From the NCBI RefSeq assembly GCF_026626635.1, contig NZ_JAPNKA010000001.1:3720001-3784000 (forward strand): DNA of 64,000 nucleotides. The letters run 5' to 3'. Below are positions 49,737 through 57,727 of this stretch, piece after piece (position 1 is the first letter of the stretch; each line of letters opens with the position of its first letter). Position numbers and translations under genes: made by a program. Under the pieces are notes generated by a model. The model saw only the letters and a program-made list of their open reading frames with translations. It ran no database searches and was not told the origin of the DNA. Origin of the DNA: Archangium lansingense (lineage in GTDB: Bacteria > Myxococcota > Myxococcia > Myxococcales > Myxococcaceae).

Positions 49737-50672
49737 ATGTCTGCGCTGATCTGCGGCTCGCTGGCCTACGACACCATCATGGTGTTTCCGGACCAGTTCA
49801 AGAACCACATCCTGCCGGACAAGGTGCACATCCTGAGCGTGTCCTTCATGGTCCCGCAGATGCGCCGCGAGTTCGGTGGCTGCGCCGGCAACATCGCCTA
49901 CAACCTCAAGCTCATCGGCGGCGACCCGGTGCCGATGGCGATGGTCGGCCAGGACTTCGCGCCCTACCGCGCGCATTTCGAGAAGTGCGGCATCCGCCTC
50001 GATCAGGTCCGCGTGCGCGAGGACATGTTCACGCCGCAGGCGTTCATCACCACCGACCTCGACAACAACCAGGTCACTGCCTTCCATCCGGGCGCGATGA
50101 GCCGCAGCCATGACAACCACGTGCGCGACGTGAAGGGCATCACCTTCGGCATCGTCGCGCCGGACAACCGTGACGGCATGCTGCAGAACGCGCAGGAGTT
50201 CCACGACTGCGGCATCCCCTTCATCTTCGATCCCGGCCAGATGATGCCGCTGTTCAACGGCGACGAGTTCCGCCACTTCATCGAGCTGGCCGACTACGTC
50301 GTCGTCAACGACTACGAGTCGAACCTGCTGCAGGAACGCACCGGCTGGGACGAGGCGACCATCGCCTCCAAGGTTCGTGCCTACATCACCACGCTCGGCC
50401 CGCGCGGCTCGCGGATCCACGCGCAGGGCAAATGCCATGAGATCCCGCCGGCGCGCGAGCGCGAGGTGGTCGACCCGACCGGCTGCGGCGACGCCTACCG
50501 TGCCGGCCTGATCTCCGGCCTGATGCGCGGCCTCGACCTGCCGACTTGCGGCCGCATGGCCTCGCTGATGGGCGCGCTCAAGGTCGGGCACCCAGGCACG
50601 CAGAACCAGAAGTTCACCTACGACGAATTCGCCGCGGAGTTCCGCGAGCAGTTTGGCTACGCGCTCGACTGA
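49737..50672 (+). CDS. PfkB-family sugar/nucleoside kinase (adenosine-kinase-like)
   Basis: A 311-residue ribokinase-fold enzyme: LICGSLAYDTIMVFPDQFKN, the GG switch in FGGCAGNIAYNLKLIGGDPV, TLGPRGSRI, and the catalytic/anion-hole motif DPTGCGDAYRAGLI near the C-terminus. It resembles adenosine-kinase-like PfkB proteins that are frequent in beta- and gammaproteobacteria (for example the HILPDKVHILSVSF phrase). Codon use is also slightly different (many GCG, CTG and ATC with few CTC runs). Acquisition by transfer is plausible but needs a tree. No sugar-utilisation genes are nearby. Confidence 0.88.
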   Translation: MSALICGSLAYDTIMVFPDQFKNHILPDKVHILSVSFMVPQMRREFGGCAGNIAYNLKLIGGDPVPMAMVGQDFAPYRAHFEKCGIRLDQVRVREDMFTPQAFITTDLDNNQVTAFHPGAMSRSHDNHVRDVKGITFGIVAPDNRDGMLQNAQEFHDCGIPFIFDPGQMMPLFNGDEFRHFIELADYVVVNDYESNLLQERTGWDEATIASKVRAYITTLGPRGSRIHAQGKCHEIPPAREREVVDPTGCGDAYRAGLISGLMRGLDLPTCGRMASLMGALKVGHPGTQNQKFTYDEFAAEFREQFGYALD

Positions 50673-50743
50673 TACGCGCCGAGCCGGGCCCTGGTCGTTC
50701 TGAATCGGGTGTGCAAGGCGGGCTGCGTAGAGCCTCGGGGCCG

Positions 50744-51514
50744 CTACCCTCGCAGCACTCCGTCCCACAGTGAGCGCCGTGCCTCCAGGGAGAGCAGTGC
50801 CGCCGCTTCCGCCTCGCGCCACTTCCGGGTGTCTTCCCCGCACAGTCGGCAGAGCAATTGCTCGGCACGCACTCCGTGCTCCTGTCCATCCAGGTGGATG
50901 TGGCGCTCCAGGTAGAGGCGCAGCGAGTCGCACCGCCCGCCCAATGGCTCCACGGCGCGCAGTACGTGCTCGAAGACGGAGGGCAGCAATTGCTCGCGTC
51001 CGAAGAGGAAGGCGGCGGCTACCTCGTGTGTGCTCGCCCGGGTCAGCGTCAGTGTGTGTAGCACGAAGGCTCGCGCCGCCAGGGGCGCATGCTCCACCGC
51101 GGACGTGGGGGCCGCTCCCGCACGGAGCGCCTCCAGGAAGCGGAGCATGGGACGCTCATCCGCACCGGCCTCGCGCATCGCCTCCAGGTACAGTTCGAAG
51201 TGGCTGCGGAACTCTCCCGGACGCACCTCGTCTGTTTCCTCGGCGAGCACCACTTCGTTGATCCACCGGGCGCACTCCGTGTCCGCCGGGGGCATCCACG
51301 GCACCTCCACGCACGTGAGCCGCCGCTGGAGCGTCTTGAGCAGACTCATGAAATCCCAGACGGCGAATACGTGTGCCCCCATGAAGTCTCGCAGCGCTCC
51401 CAGCTCCGAGAGCCGCGTGTAGATGGGATGCTCGACGAGCCCCCGGCGGGGTCCCTCGAGGATGGGGATCAATCGAGACAGGTGGGAGGCGTGCGCAAGC
51501 GGGGCGGTGTCCAT
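50744..51514 (-). CDS. DUF3050 (heme-oxygenase-like fold) protein
   Basis: A 256-residue all-helical protein with the DUF3050 signature: EHPIYTRLSELGALRDFMGA followed by HVFAVWDFMSLLKTLQRRLT, and INEVVLAEETDE with SHFELYLEAMREAGAD. The His, Glu and Asp positions conserved in the family are present and fit a di-metal or heme-oxygenase-like fold. The biochemical role is unproven. The ATG at 51514 was chosen; a GTG at 51535 would add seven residues. Confidence 0.87.
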   Translation of the reverse strand: MDTAPLAHASHLSRLIPILEGPRRGLVEHPIYTRLSELGALRDFMGAHVFAVWDFMSLLKTLQRRLTCVEVPWMPPADTECARWINEVVLAEETDEVRPGEFRSHFELYLEAMREAGADERPMLRFLEALRAGAAPTSAVEHAPLAARAFVLHTLTLTRASTHEVAAAFLFGREQLLPSVFEHVLRAVEPLGGRCDSLRLYLERHIHLDGQEHGVRAEQLLCRLCGEDTRKWREAEAAALLSLEARRSLWDGVLRG

Positions 51515-51679
51515 GGCCGCCGAGATATGCCTCACTCATCCCCGAGCATGACGCCTCATCCGCAGTCGCCCCAGTAGCAGAAGCGCGGAGGCTCATGAGA
51601 CGCCTTCCGAGGTGGAAGTCCGACCCGCCCCCAGCCTCCGCTGGAGGGGCACACTGGGGGCACATGCGGCCCAACCAGG

Positions 51680-52219
51680 TCAAGCGATGGGAGCCGCGGT
51701 CCGTAGCACGTGGACCCGGAAGGCACGGATGAGGAGGGCCACGCCACCGAGGACCACCAGCCACAACCCACCGAGAAAGGCAGCGCGCCTCCAGGGTCCC
51801 ATGTCCATGCTGAATTCGATGATCCAGGCAGGCGGGTCGGGCATGTGCGCCGCCCAGAGCGCATGGATGACCACCCGCGACGCCAGCATCATCGCGGCGA
51901 AGAGCGCCAGGAGCGTGGGCAGGAAGACCAGACGCGCCGAGCGTATCGCCCGAGACCAGAGCACGCCCACGAGCAGCACGAGCGTCAGGCCCATCAGTGG
52001 AGGCGTCACGAACGCCAGCACCTGGAGAAGCGCGGCATAGGCGGCCTTCGCATGGGTGCGGAGAGGCAAGGGCGGTTGGATGCCGCCCTCGTAGACATTC
52101 ACCACATCACTCTCGGACGTATCCAGCCACGCACAGGCGAAGGTGAGGACGAAGGTATTGATCGTCCAGACCCTCGCCGTGCGGCTCCGGCACCAGCGCA
52201 CCCAACCCTCCACGCTCAT
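51680..52219 (-). CDS. Four-helix membrane protein, unknown
   Basis: A 179-residue integral membrane protein with about four helices (TINTFVLTFACAWL; LLQVLAFVTPPLMGLTLVLL; LVFLPTLLALFAAMMLASRV; AFLGGLWLVVLGGVALLIRA). Its ATG overlaps the TGA of a histidine-kinase remnant (ATGA), so it was once the second gene of a kinase operon. Function unknown. Confidence 0.7.
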   Translation of the reverse strand: MSVEGWVRWCRSRTARVWTINTFVLTFACAWLDTSESDVVNVYEGGIQPPLPLRTHAKAAYAALLQVLAFVTPPLMGLTLVLLVGVLWSRAIRSARLVFLPTLLALFAAMMLASRVVIHALWAAHMPDPPAWIIEFSMDMGPWRRAAFLGGLWLVVLGGVALLIRAFRVHVLRTAAPIA

Positions 52220-52326
52220 ACCGGAAGTATGTCGCGAGGAAGCACAACGCGGAAGGACGTACCCGCCTCCACTGAGGTGCTCACCTCGATGCTGCCCCCG
52301 TGGGCCCGGACGATCTGATCCACGAT
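52216..52326 (-). pseudogene. Histidine kinase C-terminal remnant
   Basis: The reverse strand reads FFIVDQIVRAHGGSIEVSTS then VEAGTSFRVVLPRDILPV, stop. This is the end of a HATPase_c domain (the region after the G1 box, ending in the FRV-LP strand). Upstream the frame meets a stop, so only about 35 codons remain. The stop overlaps the start of the 51680 membrane-protein gene. Confidence 0.75.
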
Positions 52327-52396
52327 GAAGAATGAGCCGCCTCAGGACGGAGCCAGGCGCAAGCTTCGGCTCGGCGGCACCCGTCCGCAGCCCTCC

Positions 52397-52429
52397 TTGG
52401 CCCCTGTGCTCCAGCCCTCTCCCTCTCTA
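52397..52429. repeat. Dispersed repeat, copy A (33 bp)
   Basis: TTGGCCCCTGTGCTCCAGCC and the following CTCTCCCTCTCTA are identical to 53414-53446 (copy B). A related longer copy C lies at 56767-56818. The shared block is pyrimidine-rich and lies outside genes, just past the 3' end of the 52437 gene. Confidence 0.75.
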
Positions 52430-52436
52430 GATTTCC

Positions 52437-52829
52437 TTAGCGCGCTTTCGGCTTTGGCTTCGGTAGCTCAGCCGTCAGGTCGGTGCGTTCCTCGTTGTGC
52501 ACGCTGCACTCGTAGTTGGCGAGCAGCCATTCGAGGAAGACGCGCGAATAGGGGCTGAAGTCAGGCCCGGCGAACTGGTTGACGATGATCTCGTCAGGTT
52601 GGACTCTGATCAGCAGCACATAGGGCAGTGGAGCGGTGGGGTTGCTCTGCCGCCTGGCTCGGCAAGCCTCTCGCGATTCCTCGTCCCGGAAGATCAGGAA
52701 GACCAACGGCTCGGCTTCGGCCTGGTACGAGAAACCGATCGGCCGGATGACCTCGGCCACGCGTTCGACATCGAACCCGCCAGACAGCGGATAGAAGTAC
52801 AGCTCTTGTTGTTCGAGAAGCTTGTCCAT
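52437..52829 (-). CDS. Hypothetical soluble protein (130 aa)
   Basis: A 130-residue protein (begins MDKLLEQQELYFYPLSGGFD) with an alpha/beta pattern including LVFLIFRDEESREAC and PYVLLIRVQPDEIIVNQFAG, and a charged Lys/Pro tail. No known motif is recognised. Codon use is less GC-biased than in most neighbours. The start at 52829 is the first ATG in frame. Confidence 0.6.
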   Translation of the reverse strand: MDKLLEQQELYFYPLSGGFDVERVAEVIRPIGFSYQAEAEPLVFLIFRDEESREACRARRQSNPTAPLPYVLLIRVQPDEIIVNQFAGPDFSPYSRVFLEWLLANYECSVHNEERTDLTAELPKPKPKAR

Positions 52830-52917
52830 CGGGTTCTCCAGGGGTCGCGGTTGTCAGAGCGCCCTGACCATCATCCTCGCAGTTCTGGGCGGGCTCGCGG
52901 AAGCAACGTGCTCACTC

Positions 52918-53160
52918 ACAACAACCACGCGAAGCTTGGGAACCGCGCAAACGGGAGGAGATAGGCGGCCCGTTGGACGACGAGGCTGAGCGCGGAGAGC
53001 TCGGCGGCAACCGCGATGTTGAGCCATTGCGCTCAGGAAGAGCATGAGCGCGGCACCCAGGCCGCCGAACAGCGCGATGGACACTCCCGCCACATCGACG
53101 CCGATGAAGCAGAGTAGGCTCACCACGGTCGCGCCGAAGATGCCGAGCGGTACCGCGCAG
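52918..53160 (-). pseudogene. Frameshifted membrane-protein remnant
   Basis: The frame carries AVPLGIFGATVVSLLCFIGV and DVAGVSIALFGGLGAALMLF, then shifts near 53025 into a neighbouring frame reading NIAVAAELSALSLVVQRAAY and LLPFARFPSFAWLL, stop. Two or three hydrophobic helices are split across two frames and the 5' end meets a stop, so the gene is dead. The family is not identified. Confidence 0.55.
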
Positions 53161-53165
53161 CAGAA

Positions 53166-53372
53166 CTACGGTGAGCTCCGAGAACGGAGCCGGATGGTGA
53201 CCGGAGCCCGCGTTGTTGGCGTGTCCTGGCGCGGTTCCGCGACACCCGCGACCATATGGCCGTGGAATCCACCCGCGAGCACCCGGGTACCGTCGGCCCG
53301 GACTCCCGCATGGAAGCCGTACTCTTCGTGGGTCTGGAGCGTGAACAGCCGGGGCGTTGTCTCCTGGCTCAT
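53166..53372 (-). CDS. Small hypothetical protein
   Basis: A 68-residue polar protein (begins MSQETTPRLFTLQTHEEYGF, contains RVLAGGFHGHMVAGV). It has no signal, membrane segment or recognised motif. It sits between two remnants and repeat copy B and may itself be a fragment. The coding call rests on composition only. Confidence 0.35.
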   Translation of the reverse strand: MSQETTPRLFTLQTHEEYGFHAGVRADGTRVLAGGFHGHMVAGVAEPRQDTPTTRAPVTIRLRSRSSP

Positions 53373-53413
53373 GGGCAGCTCCACCTTACGGCATCCGACA
53401 GGGTGCGCGCCAT

Positions 53414-53468
53414 TTGGCCCCTGTGCTCCAGCCCTCTCCCTCTCTACATGCCTCCCATTCGTCCTATG
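53414..53468. repeat. Dispersed repeat, copy B (55 bp)
   Basis: The first 33 bp equal copy A (52397-52429). The second half, TGCCTCCCATTCGTCCTATG, equals the end of copy C (56799-56818). It therefore bridges the other two copies and probably represents the fullest form of the element here. It lies just past the 3' end of the IS-interrupted gene. Confidence 0.75.
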
Positions 53469-53789
53469 GCTCGACCTTCACCAGCCGCCTGCCTTCGCGT
53501 TCGTGAGGCGCGCGTGCACGTGCGTTGCCATCCAAACCAAGAGCAGCACCGCCGCGCATGCCGGCGGATACAACAACCAGGCAATTGGGCCCTCGCGCCC
53601 CGGAACGAACCACCAGATCCAGCACCGGAAGAACAGCAGCACGCCCGATACCGCCAGCAGAGCAGGGGTCAGGAAGGTGCTTCGTACGAAGGGCACGAAC
53701 TTGTGGGCCAGAAAGGCAACTCCATAGGGAGCGGCATAATACAGCCAGTTTTCCGCGAAGAACTGCAGGGCGCCATCGCCGAAGCTCAG

Positions 53790-55162
53790 GGGCTGTCGCA
53801 AAATAAGTGTAATGAAAGTGATAATGAGCCCACCAGGCAGGCAGCCATGGGGCTGGTCGCTGCGTAAGAGGCATTTCGTGGGCATGTTGTATGCGTGAAA
53901 GTAGATCTCGAAGCCTTGCGCGCCAAGTTCAAGGCCCTGGCCCCCATCATGGACGAGAGGGTCAGCCGCCTGTGGGCTGCGGCTGAAGTGGAAAGCCTTG
54001 GACGCGGAGGAACCGCAGCGCTCCAGCGGGCAACGGGGATCAGTGGTCGTCGCATCTGGAAGGGCAAGAAAGAGCTGGCGGAGCTTCGGCGGCAACCGCC
54101 TTCAAGGGCTTCAACGTCGCGAGTGCGTCGGCCAGGAGGAGGAAGAAGGCGCCTGAGCGCAAAGGACGCGAGGTTGCTGGGTGACCTCCAGGCGCTGCTC
54201 GAGCCGGTGACGCGCGGCGAACCGCAATCGCCGCTTCAATGGACGACGAAGAGCGTGAGGCACCTTGCGTCGGAGTTGAGAGAGCGAGGGCATGAGGTGA
54301 GTAGCGACACCGTCGCGCGGATGCTGCACGAAGCGGGGTATAGCTTGCAGGCTCCGCGTAAGGAGGAAGAGGGAGGCAGCCATCCAGATAGGAATGCACA
54401 GTTTCGTTACATCGCTCGACAAGCGAAGGCCTTTCAGCGGCGCCGACAACCAGTGGTGTCCGTCGACTCGAAGAAGAAGGAGTTGATTGGAAACTTCAAG
54501 ACCCCGGGTCGGGAGTGGCAGCTCCAAGGCCAAGCGCCCAGAGTCAACGCCTACGATTTTCCGGATATGGCTGAGGGCAAAGCGATTCCCTATGGAGTGT
54601 ATGACTTGGCCCGTGACGAGGGCTGGGTCAACGTTGGGACGGACCATGACACTCCTGAGTTCGCAGTCCAGTCGCTTCGGCGTTGGTGGCTCACGATGGG
54701 CAGGCATGCATATCCTCATGCAAGAGAGCTTCTGGTGGTAGCGGATGCTGGGGGTTCGAACTCGGCACGGTCGCGGGTATGGAAGAAGTGCCTGCAAGAA
54801 TTTGCAGATGCCACGGGGTTGAAGGTCTCCGTCAGCCATTACCCTCCGGGCACGAGCAAATGGAACAAGATCGAGCATCGACTCTTTGCCCAGATCACGC
54901 TCAACTGGCGAGGCCGACCGCTAACGAGCTATCAAGTTGTCATCAATCTCATCGGCAGCACCACGACACGCACGGGACTGTGTGTTCGGGCTGCCCTGGA
55001 TACGAGGGAGTACCCCCTTGGCGTTCGCGTCAGCGCAGCGGACTTTGGGCAACTGAACATCCGAAAGAAGCGGTTTCACGGGGAATGGAACTACTCGCTC
55101 TCTCCGAGACGGCAAGCGAGCGCTCAGCTGGTGAAATAATTACACTTATTTTGCGACAGCCC
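53790..55162 (+). mobile_element. Insertion sequence, ISAzo13-type, 1373 bp, complete
   Basis: The ends are perfect inverted repeats of at least 24 bp beginning GGGCTGTCGCAAAATAAGTG (left 53790 onward, right ending 55162). The direct duplication CTCAG flanks both ends (53785-53789 and 55163-55167). One transposase gene fills the element. The target gene is restored exactly on removal. It is a complete and apparently recent insertion. Confidence 0.92.
53895..55139 (+). CDS. ISAzo13-family transposase
   Basis: A 414-residue transposase. An N-terminal HTH-like part includes ESLGRGGTAALQRATGISGR. The DDE part contains VSVDSKKKELIGNFKTPGRE with the first Asp, LLVVADAGGSNSARSRVWKK with the second Asp, and YPPGTSKWNKIEHRLFAQIT with the catalytic Glu; these phrases are typical of ISAzo13/Rhodopirellula-type transposases. 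The start is a GTG at 53895, and the TAA at 55137-55139 reaches into the right terminal repeat. It looks intact and potentially active. Confidence 0.93.
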   Translation: MKVDLEALRAKFKALAPIMDERVSRLWAAAEVESLGRGGTAALQRATGISGRRIWKGKKELAELRRQPPSRASTSRVRRPGGGRRRLSAKDARLLGDLQALLEPVTRGEPQSPLQWTTKSVRHLASELRERGHEVSSDTVARMLHEAGYSLQAPRKEEEGGSHPDRNAQFRYIARQAKAFQRRRQPVVSVDSKKKELIGNFKTPGREWQLQGQAPRVNAYDFPDMAEGKAIPYGVYDLARDEGWVNVGTDHDTPEFAVQSLRRWWLTMGRHAYPHARELLVVADAGGSNSARSRVWKKCLQEFADATGLKVSVSHYPPGTSKWNKIEHRLFAQITLNWRGRPLTSYQVVINLIGSTTTRTGLCVRAALDTREYPLGVRVSAADFGQLNIRKKRFHGEWNYSLSPRRQASAQLVK

Positions 55163-55272
55163 CTCAGTGAGCGCGCTGCAAACAACACGGGCAACCCGAG
55201 TGCTCCGGCGACGCCCACGCGCCGCCACCAGGACTCCTGTGCAATCGTTCTGTCTTTTGGTTGCAAACGCAT

Positions 55273-55535
55273 CTCCTATGTTCGAGCTCAGGCAACCCCA
55301 TGCCCGGGATGCGGGACATGGTGCGCTCCACTCGCTCGGGGGCGCCCCGTGTTGGAGCGCCAGATGCGCGACACCCTAGCGAGTCCCCTCGAATCCGCAT
55401 GGAACAAAGAAGTCCGTCATCGATAAGTAGCCGTGTATGAAGCCACTCGGCCGCTACCGGATGTGGAGTGAGCGGCCTCATGCCACCGGCGAACCCGCCG
55501 GGCTCTCCGGCAACGTCGCCTGTCCGAGCCGTGAC
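55273..55535. other. Intergenic region
   Basis: 263 bp between the start of the IS-split gene and the 3' end of the PLP enzyme gene. It includes a GC-rich imperfect repeat around 55325-55365 (GCGCTCCACTC, GGAGCGCC). No gene or clear promoter is recognised. AGGAG directly precedes the ATG at 55272. Confidence 0.35.
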
Positions 55536-56513
55536 TCAAGGCCGCACCAGCTCCTCGAAGCGGCGCCACGAGACGTTACGCCCGGTGAGCACGAGCACGG
55601 TGGGCCCGAGCTCACGAGGCATCAGCTTGCGCAGCGCGGCAATTCCCGCCGCGGCCGAGGGCTCGAGGATGTACCGGGTGTCGGCGACGCACCAGCGCAG
55701 GGCCTCGCGCAGCTCGTCGTCGGAGACGAGGACGAACTCGTCCACGAGGCGCTGGAGGTAGGGCCAGGGAAGCAGCTCCTTCTCGACCTGGGCGCCGATA
55801 CCCTCGGCGATGGAGGGGCGGATGTCCTGGACGTCCACGGGGTGGCCGTGACGATGCCACTGGGCGAGCACGGCGGAAGATTCGGGCTGGACGCCGATGA
55901 GGCGGATGCGCGGGTTGGCGGCCTTGAGCACCACGCCCATGCCGGCGATCAGCCCTCCGCCGCCCACGCCCACGATGACGGTCTGCACGTGGGGACAGTC
56001 CTCGAGGATTTCGAGCGCCACGGTGCCTCCGCCCTCCATCATGTGGCGGTCGTTGTAGGCGGAGAGGAAGGTGTAGCCGCGCTCGGTGGCGACGCGGCGG
56101 GCGGCCTCGCGGGCGAGGGGGACGCTGTCGAAGTACTCGAGGTGCGCGCCGTACTCCTGAATCATGCGCACCTTGTCGGGGTCGGCCGAGCGCGGCAGGT
56201 AGACGTGGGCCCTGGCGCCGAGCGTGGCGGCGGCGTAGGCGAGCCCGATGCCGTGTCCTCCGGCGGTAGGGGCGATGAATTCGGCGTTGGGTTGGGCGGC
56301 GCGCACGGAGAGCAACTTGTGGAGGGAGCCGCGGGGCTTGAAGCTGCCGGTGACCTGGAGGTTCTCCAGCTTGAGGAGGACGGGGGAACCCGCGAGCCGG
56401 GAGAGCGAGGCATTGGGCTCGAGCGGCGTATGCCGGATGTACGGGGCGATGCCGCGGCGGGCGGCGATGACGTGCGAGGGGAGGAGCTCCGAGGCGGGAG
56501 TGGGCGTGTTCAT
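55536..56513 (-). CDS. PLP-dependent threonine dehydratase-like enzyme (fold type II)
   Basis: A 325-residue tryptophan-synthase-beta-superfamily enzyme. The PLP lysine is in GSFKPRG (about residue 58), the Asn/Gly phosphate loop is VGVGGGGLIAG, and TAGGHGIGLAYAAATLGARA is the substrate loop (S/T-x-GNHG type, here TAGGHG). There is no C-terminal ACT domain, so it resembles catabolic threonine/serine dehydratases or related racemases. The His in GGHG replaces the usual NHG arrangement and may alter specificity. It stands alone. Confidence 0.88.
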   Translation of the reverse strand: MNTPTPASELLPSHVIAARRGIAPYIRHTPLEPNASLSRLAGSPVLLKLENLQVTGSFKPRGSLHKLLSVRAAQPNAEFIAPTAGGHGIGLAYAAATLGARAHVYLPRSADPDKVRMIQEYGAHLEYFDSVPLAREAARRVATERGYTFLSAYNDRHMMEGGGTVALEILEDCPHVQTVIVGVGGGGLIAGMGVVLKAANPRIRLIGVQPESSAVLAQWHRHGHPVDVQDIRPSIAEGIGAQVEKELLPWPYLQRLVDEFVLVSDDELREALRWCVADTRYILEPSAAAGIAALRKLMPRELGPTVLVLTGRNVSWRRFEELVRP

Positions 56514-56875
56514 GGCGGCAGTCTCTTAACGCGGAGCTGAATCAGGGCGCCTGCGAATCAGGAGCGGCGTAGGTTCGCTCCAGAGTGCCCTCTCCTGTGC
56601 GGAGGCGAGCCAGGGCTCGATGGAGGTGGGCGCGCGGGGCTCGGCCCTGACCGCGACGTAGCATCTGCCCTGGTACTCGGCCATGCCTTTGGAGCATGGC
56701 GGCTTTTCGGCCAGTTCGAGCCAGCACCCGCCGCGTATCTCCTTCTCGGCGCGCGTTGCGTCGCAAGGGGCCCTCTGCCAGCCCTCACCCTCTCTACCTG
56801 CCTCCCATTCGTCCTATGCGTTTGGCATGTGTTGTCGCCGCACTCGATGGTCGTGGGCGCGCTCTGCTGGTTGTT
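56514..56875. other. Intergenic region with repeat copy C
   Basis: About 360 bp, GC-rich until 56820, then AT-richer. It contains dispersed repeat copy C (56767-56818). No convincing gene. The 3' part (56820-56875) lies past the 3' end of the convergently placed small lipoprotein gene. Confidence 0.35.
56767..56818. repeat. Dispersed repeat, copy C (52 bp)
   Basis: Shares CAGCCCTC-CCCTCTCTAC and TGCCTCCCATTCGTCCTATG with copy B (53414-53468), with a few mismatches in the first half. It lies outside genes, 58 bp past the 3' end of the 56876 gene, as copies A and B also lie past 3' ends. Confidence 0.7.
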
Positions 56876-57250
56876 CTAATAGCGAGCGCGTACTATGCAG
56901 TGGGTCTTGATATAGTCCACATCATCATAATAGGCGCATGAGAGGTACACATCTAGCCTGGCGGTCGCGGTGCAGTCCTGGCGCCCGGTCTGGATGGTGA
57001 GGTCTGTCTCCATATTCACGCAGTCACAGCTCTTGCAACTCTCCTTCTTATTCAGACACACATAGCTCGTCTCAGCGGCTCCGATGGTCGCGCAGTATTG
57101 AGTGGCGCGCTTGCAGCGTATGTCGCCACACTCAAGGGTCTCTGGGAACGACTTGGTGTCCCCGTCCCCGTCCACATCGTCTTCGTTCGAGACACCACAG
57201 CCCACCACCAGCATGGAGAGAAGCACCAGGTACCGCGTCGTCGCCTTCAT
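56876..57250 (-). CDS. Small Cys-rich lipoprotein
   Basis: A 124-residue lipoprotein. The signal (KATTRYLVLLSMLVVGC) has the lipobox VVGC, and an acidic DVDGDGDTKSF linker follows. Eight or more Cys occur in CGDIRCKRATQYC and ESCKSCDCVNMETD patterns. GGGAGGACGAC precedes the ATG at 57250. The longer frame to 57388 lacks a signal and is rejected. Function unknown; same class as the 21976 and 29529 lipoproteins. Confidence 0.72.
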   Translation of the reverse strand: MKATTRYLVLLSMLVVGCGVSNEDDVDGDGDTKSFPETLECGDIRCKRATQYCATIGAAETSYVCLNKKESCKSCDCVNMETDLTIQTGRQDCTATARLDVYLSCAYYDDVDYIKTHCIVRARY

Positions 57251-57400
57251 GTCGTCCTCCCGAGGAGTTATGGGGGGGGCATGAGCGCCCCCTCCTGATG
57301 GGAAGAGACAGGCCGGGCGACACCGTTGCATGAAATCGACCGCTACCCTCCCGGCTAGAGATGCCGGAGGGGCACACTGCGGGCACATGTGGAACCGGGG

Positions 57401-57441
57401 GCAAAAGAAAAGCCCAGCAACCCCTTGAGATTGCTGGGCTT
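57401..57441 (-). terminator. Strong Rho-independent terminator
   Basis: On the minus strand the 11-bp arms AAGCCCAGCAA and TTGCTGGGCTT enclose a 10-nt loop and are followed by TTTCTTTTGC. This is the classic type found after tRNA or rRNA genes. Here it follows the T-arm-like hairpin and the duplicated protease tail. Confidence 0.88.
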
Positions 57442-57450
57442 CCCATGTGG

Positions 57451-57677
57451 TCCCCGACGGGATTCGAACCCGTCGGGGTCACGGGCTCCTCAGTTAGTTG
57501 GGAGTGACGCAGGAGCAGGTGCTGGCCTGGGTGTAGCAGGAGTTGCTCGAGCCGGCGGCGACCACGGAGTAGCAGTACGGCCGGCCCGGGAGGACCTCGG
57601 TGTCCGTCCAGGAGGTGCCGGTCACGGTGGCCTTGAGCGCCTTGCCGAAGTTGCAGCCGGCGTGGCCCTCGGTCTTC
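57451..57677 (-). repeat. Protease-tail repeat, copy 1, with T-arm-like hairpin
   Basis: Nearly identical to 60147-60374: the 197 bp from 57481 are the same base for base, and only the hairpin flank differs by two or three bases. It carries the last 61 codons of the thermolysin-like protease (57494-57677) plus the 10-bp hairpin CCCCGACGGG-ATTCGAA-CCCGTCGGGG, whose loop and stem read as a tRNA T-arm on the minus strand (GGTTCGAATCC). The unit lies downstream of the parallel beta-helix gene. Confidence 0.85.
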
Positions 57678-57727
57678 TCCGCGGCTGCGCCGCTACGCTC
57701 GGAGTGCTCGGGGCGGTGGGCGCAGCC

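Larger units (their letters stand above)
53478..55272 (-). pseudogene. Small multi-helix membrane protein gene split by an insertion sequence
   Basis: The 5' part (55272 down to 55163) encodes MRLQPKDRTIAQESWWRRVG and on to LPVLFAARSL. The 3' part (53784 down to 53478) encodes SFGDGALQFFAENWLYYAAP to NAKAGGW, stop. Removing the IS and one copy of its 5-bp duplication joins ARSL directly to SFGDG in frame, giving an intact 138-residue protein with about four helices. There are no other mutations, so the disruption is recent. Function unknown. Confidence 0.88.

Noticed and set aside
57451..57480. tRNA gene on the minus strand
   Set aside because: Only a T-arm-like part is present; the sequence upstream is protease coding sequence with no anticodon or D arm, and the stem is extended to 10 bp, which fits a hairpin rather than a working tRNA.
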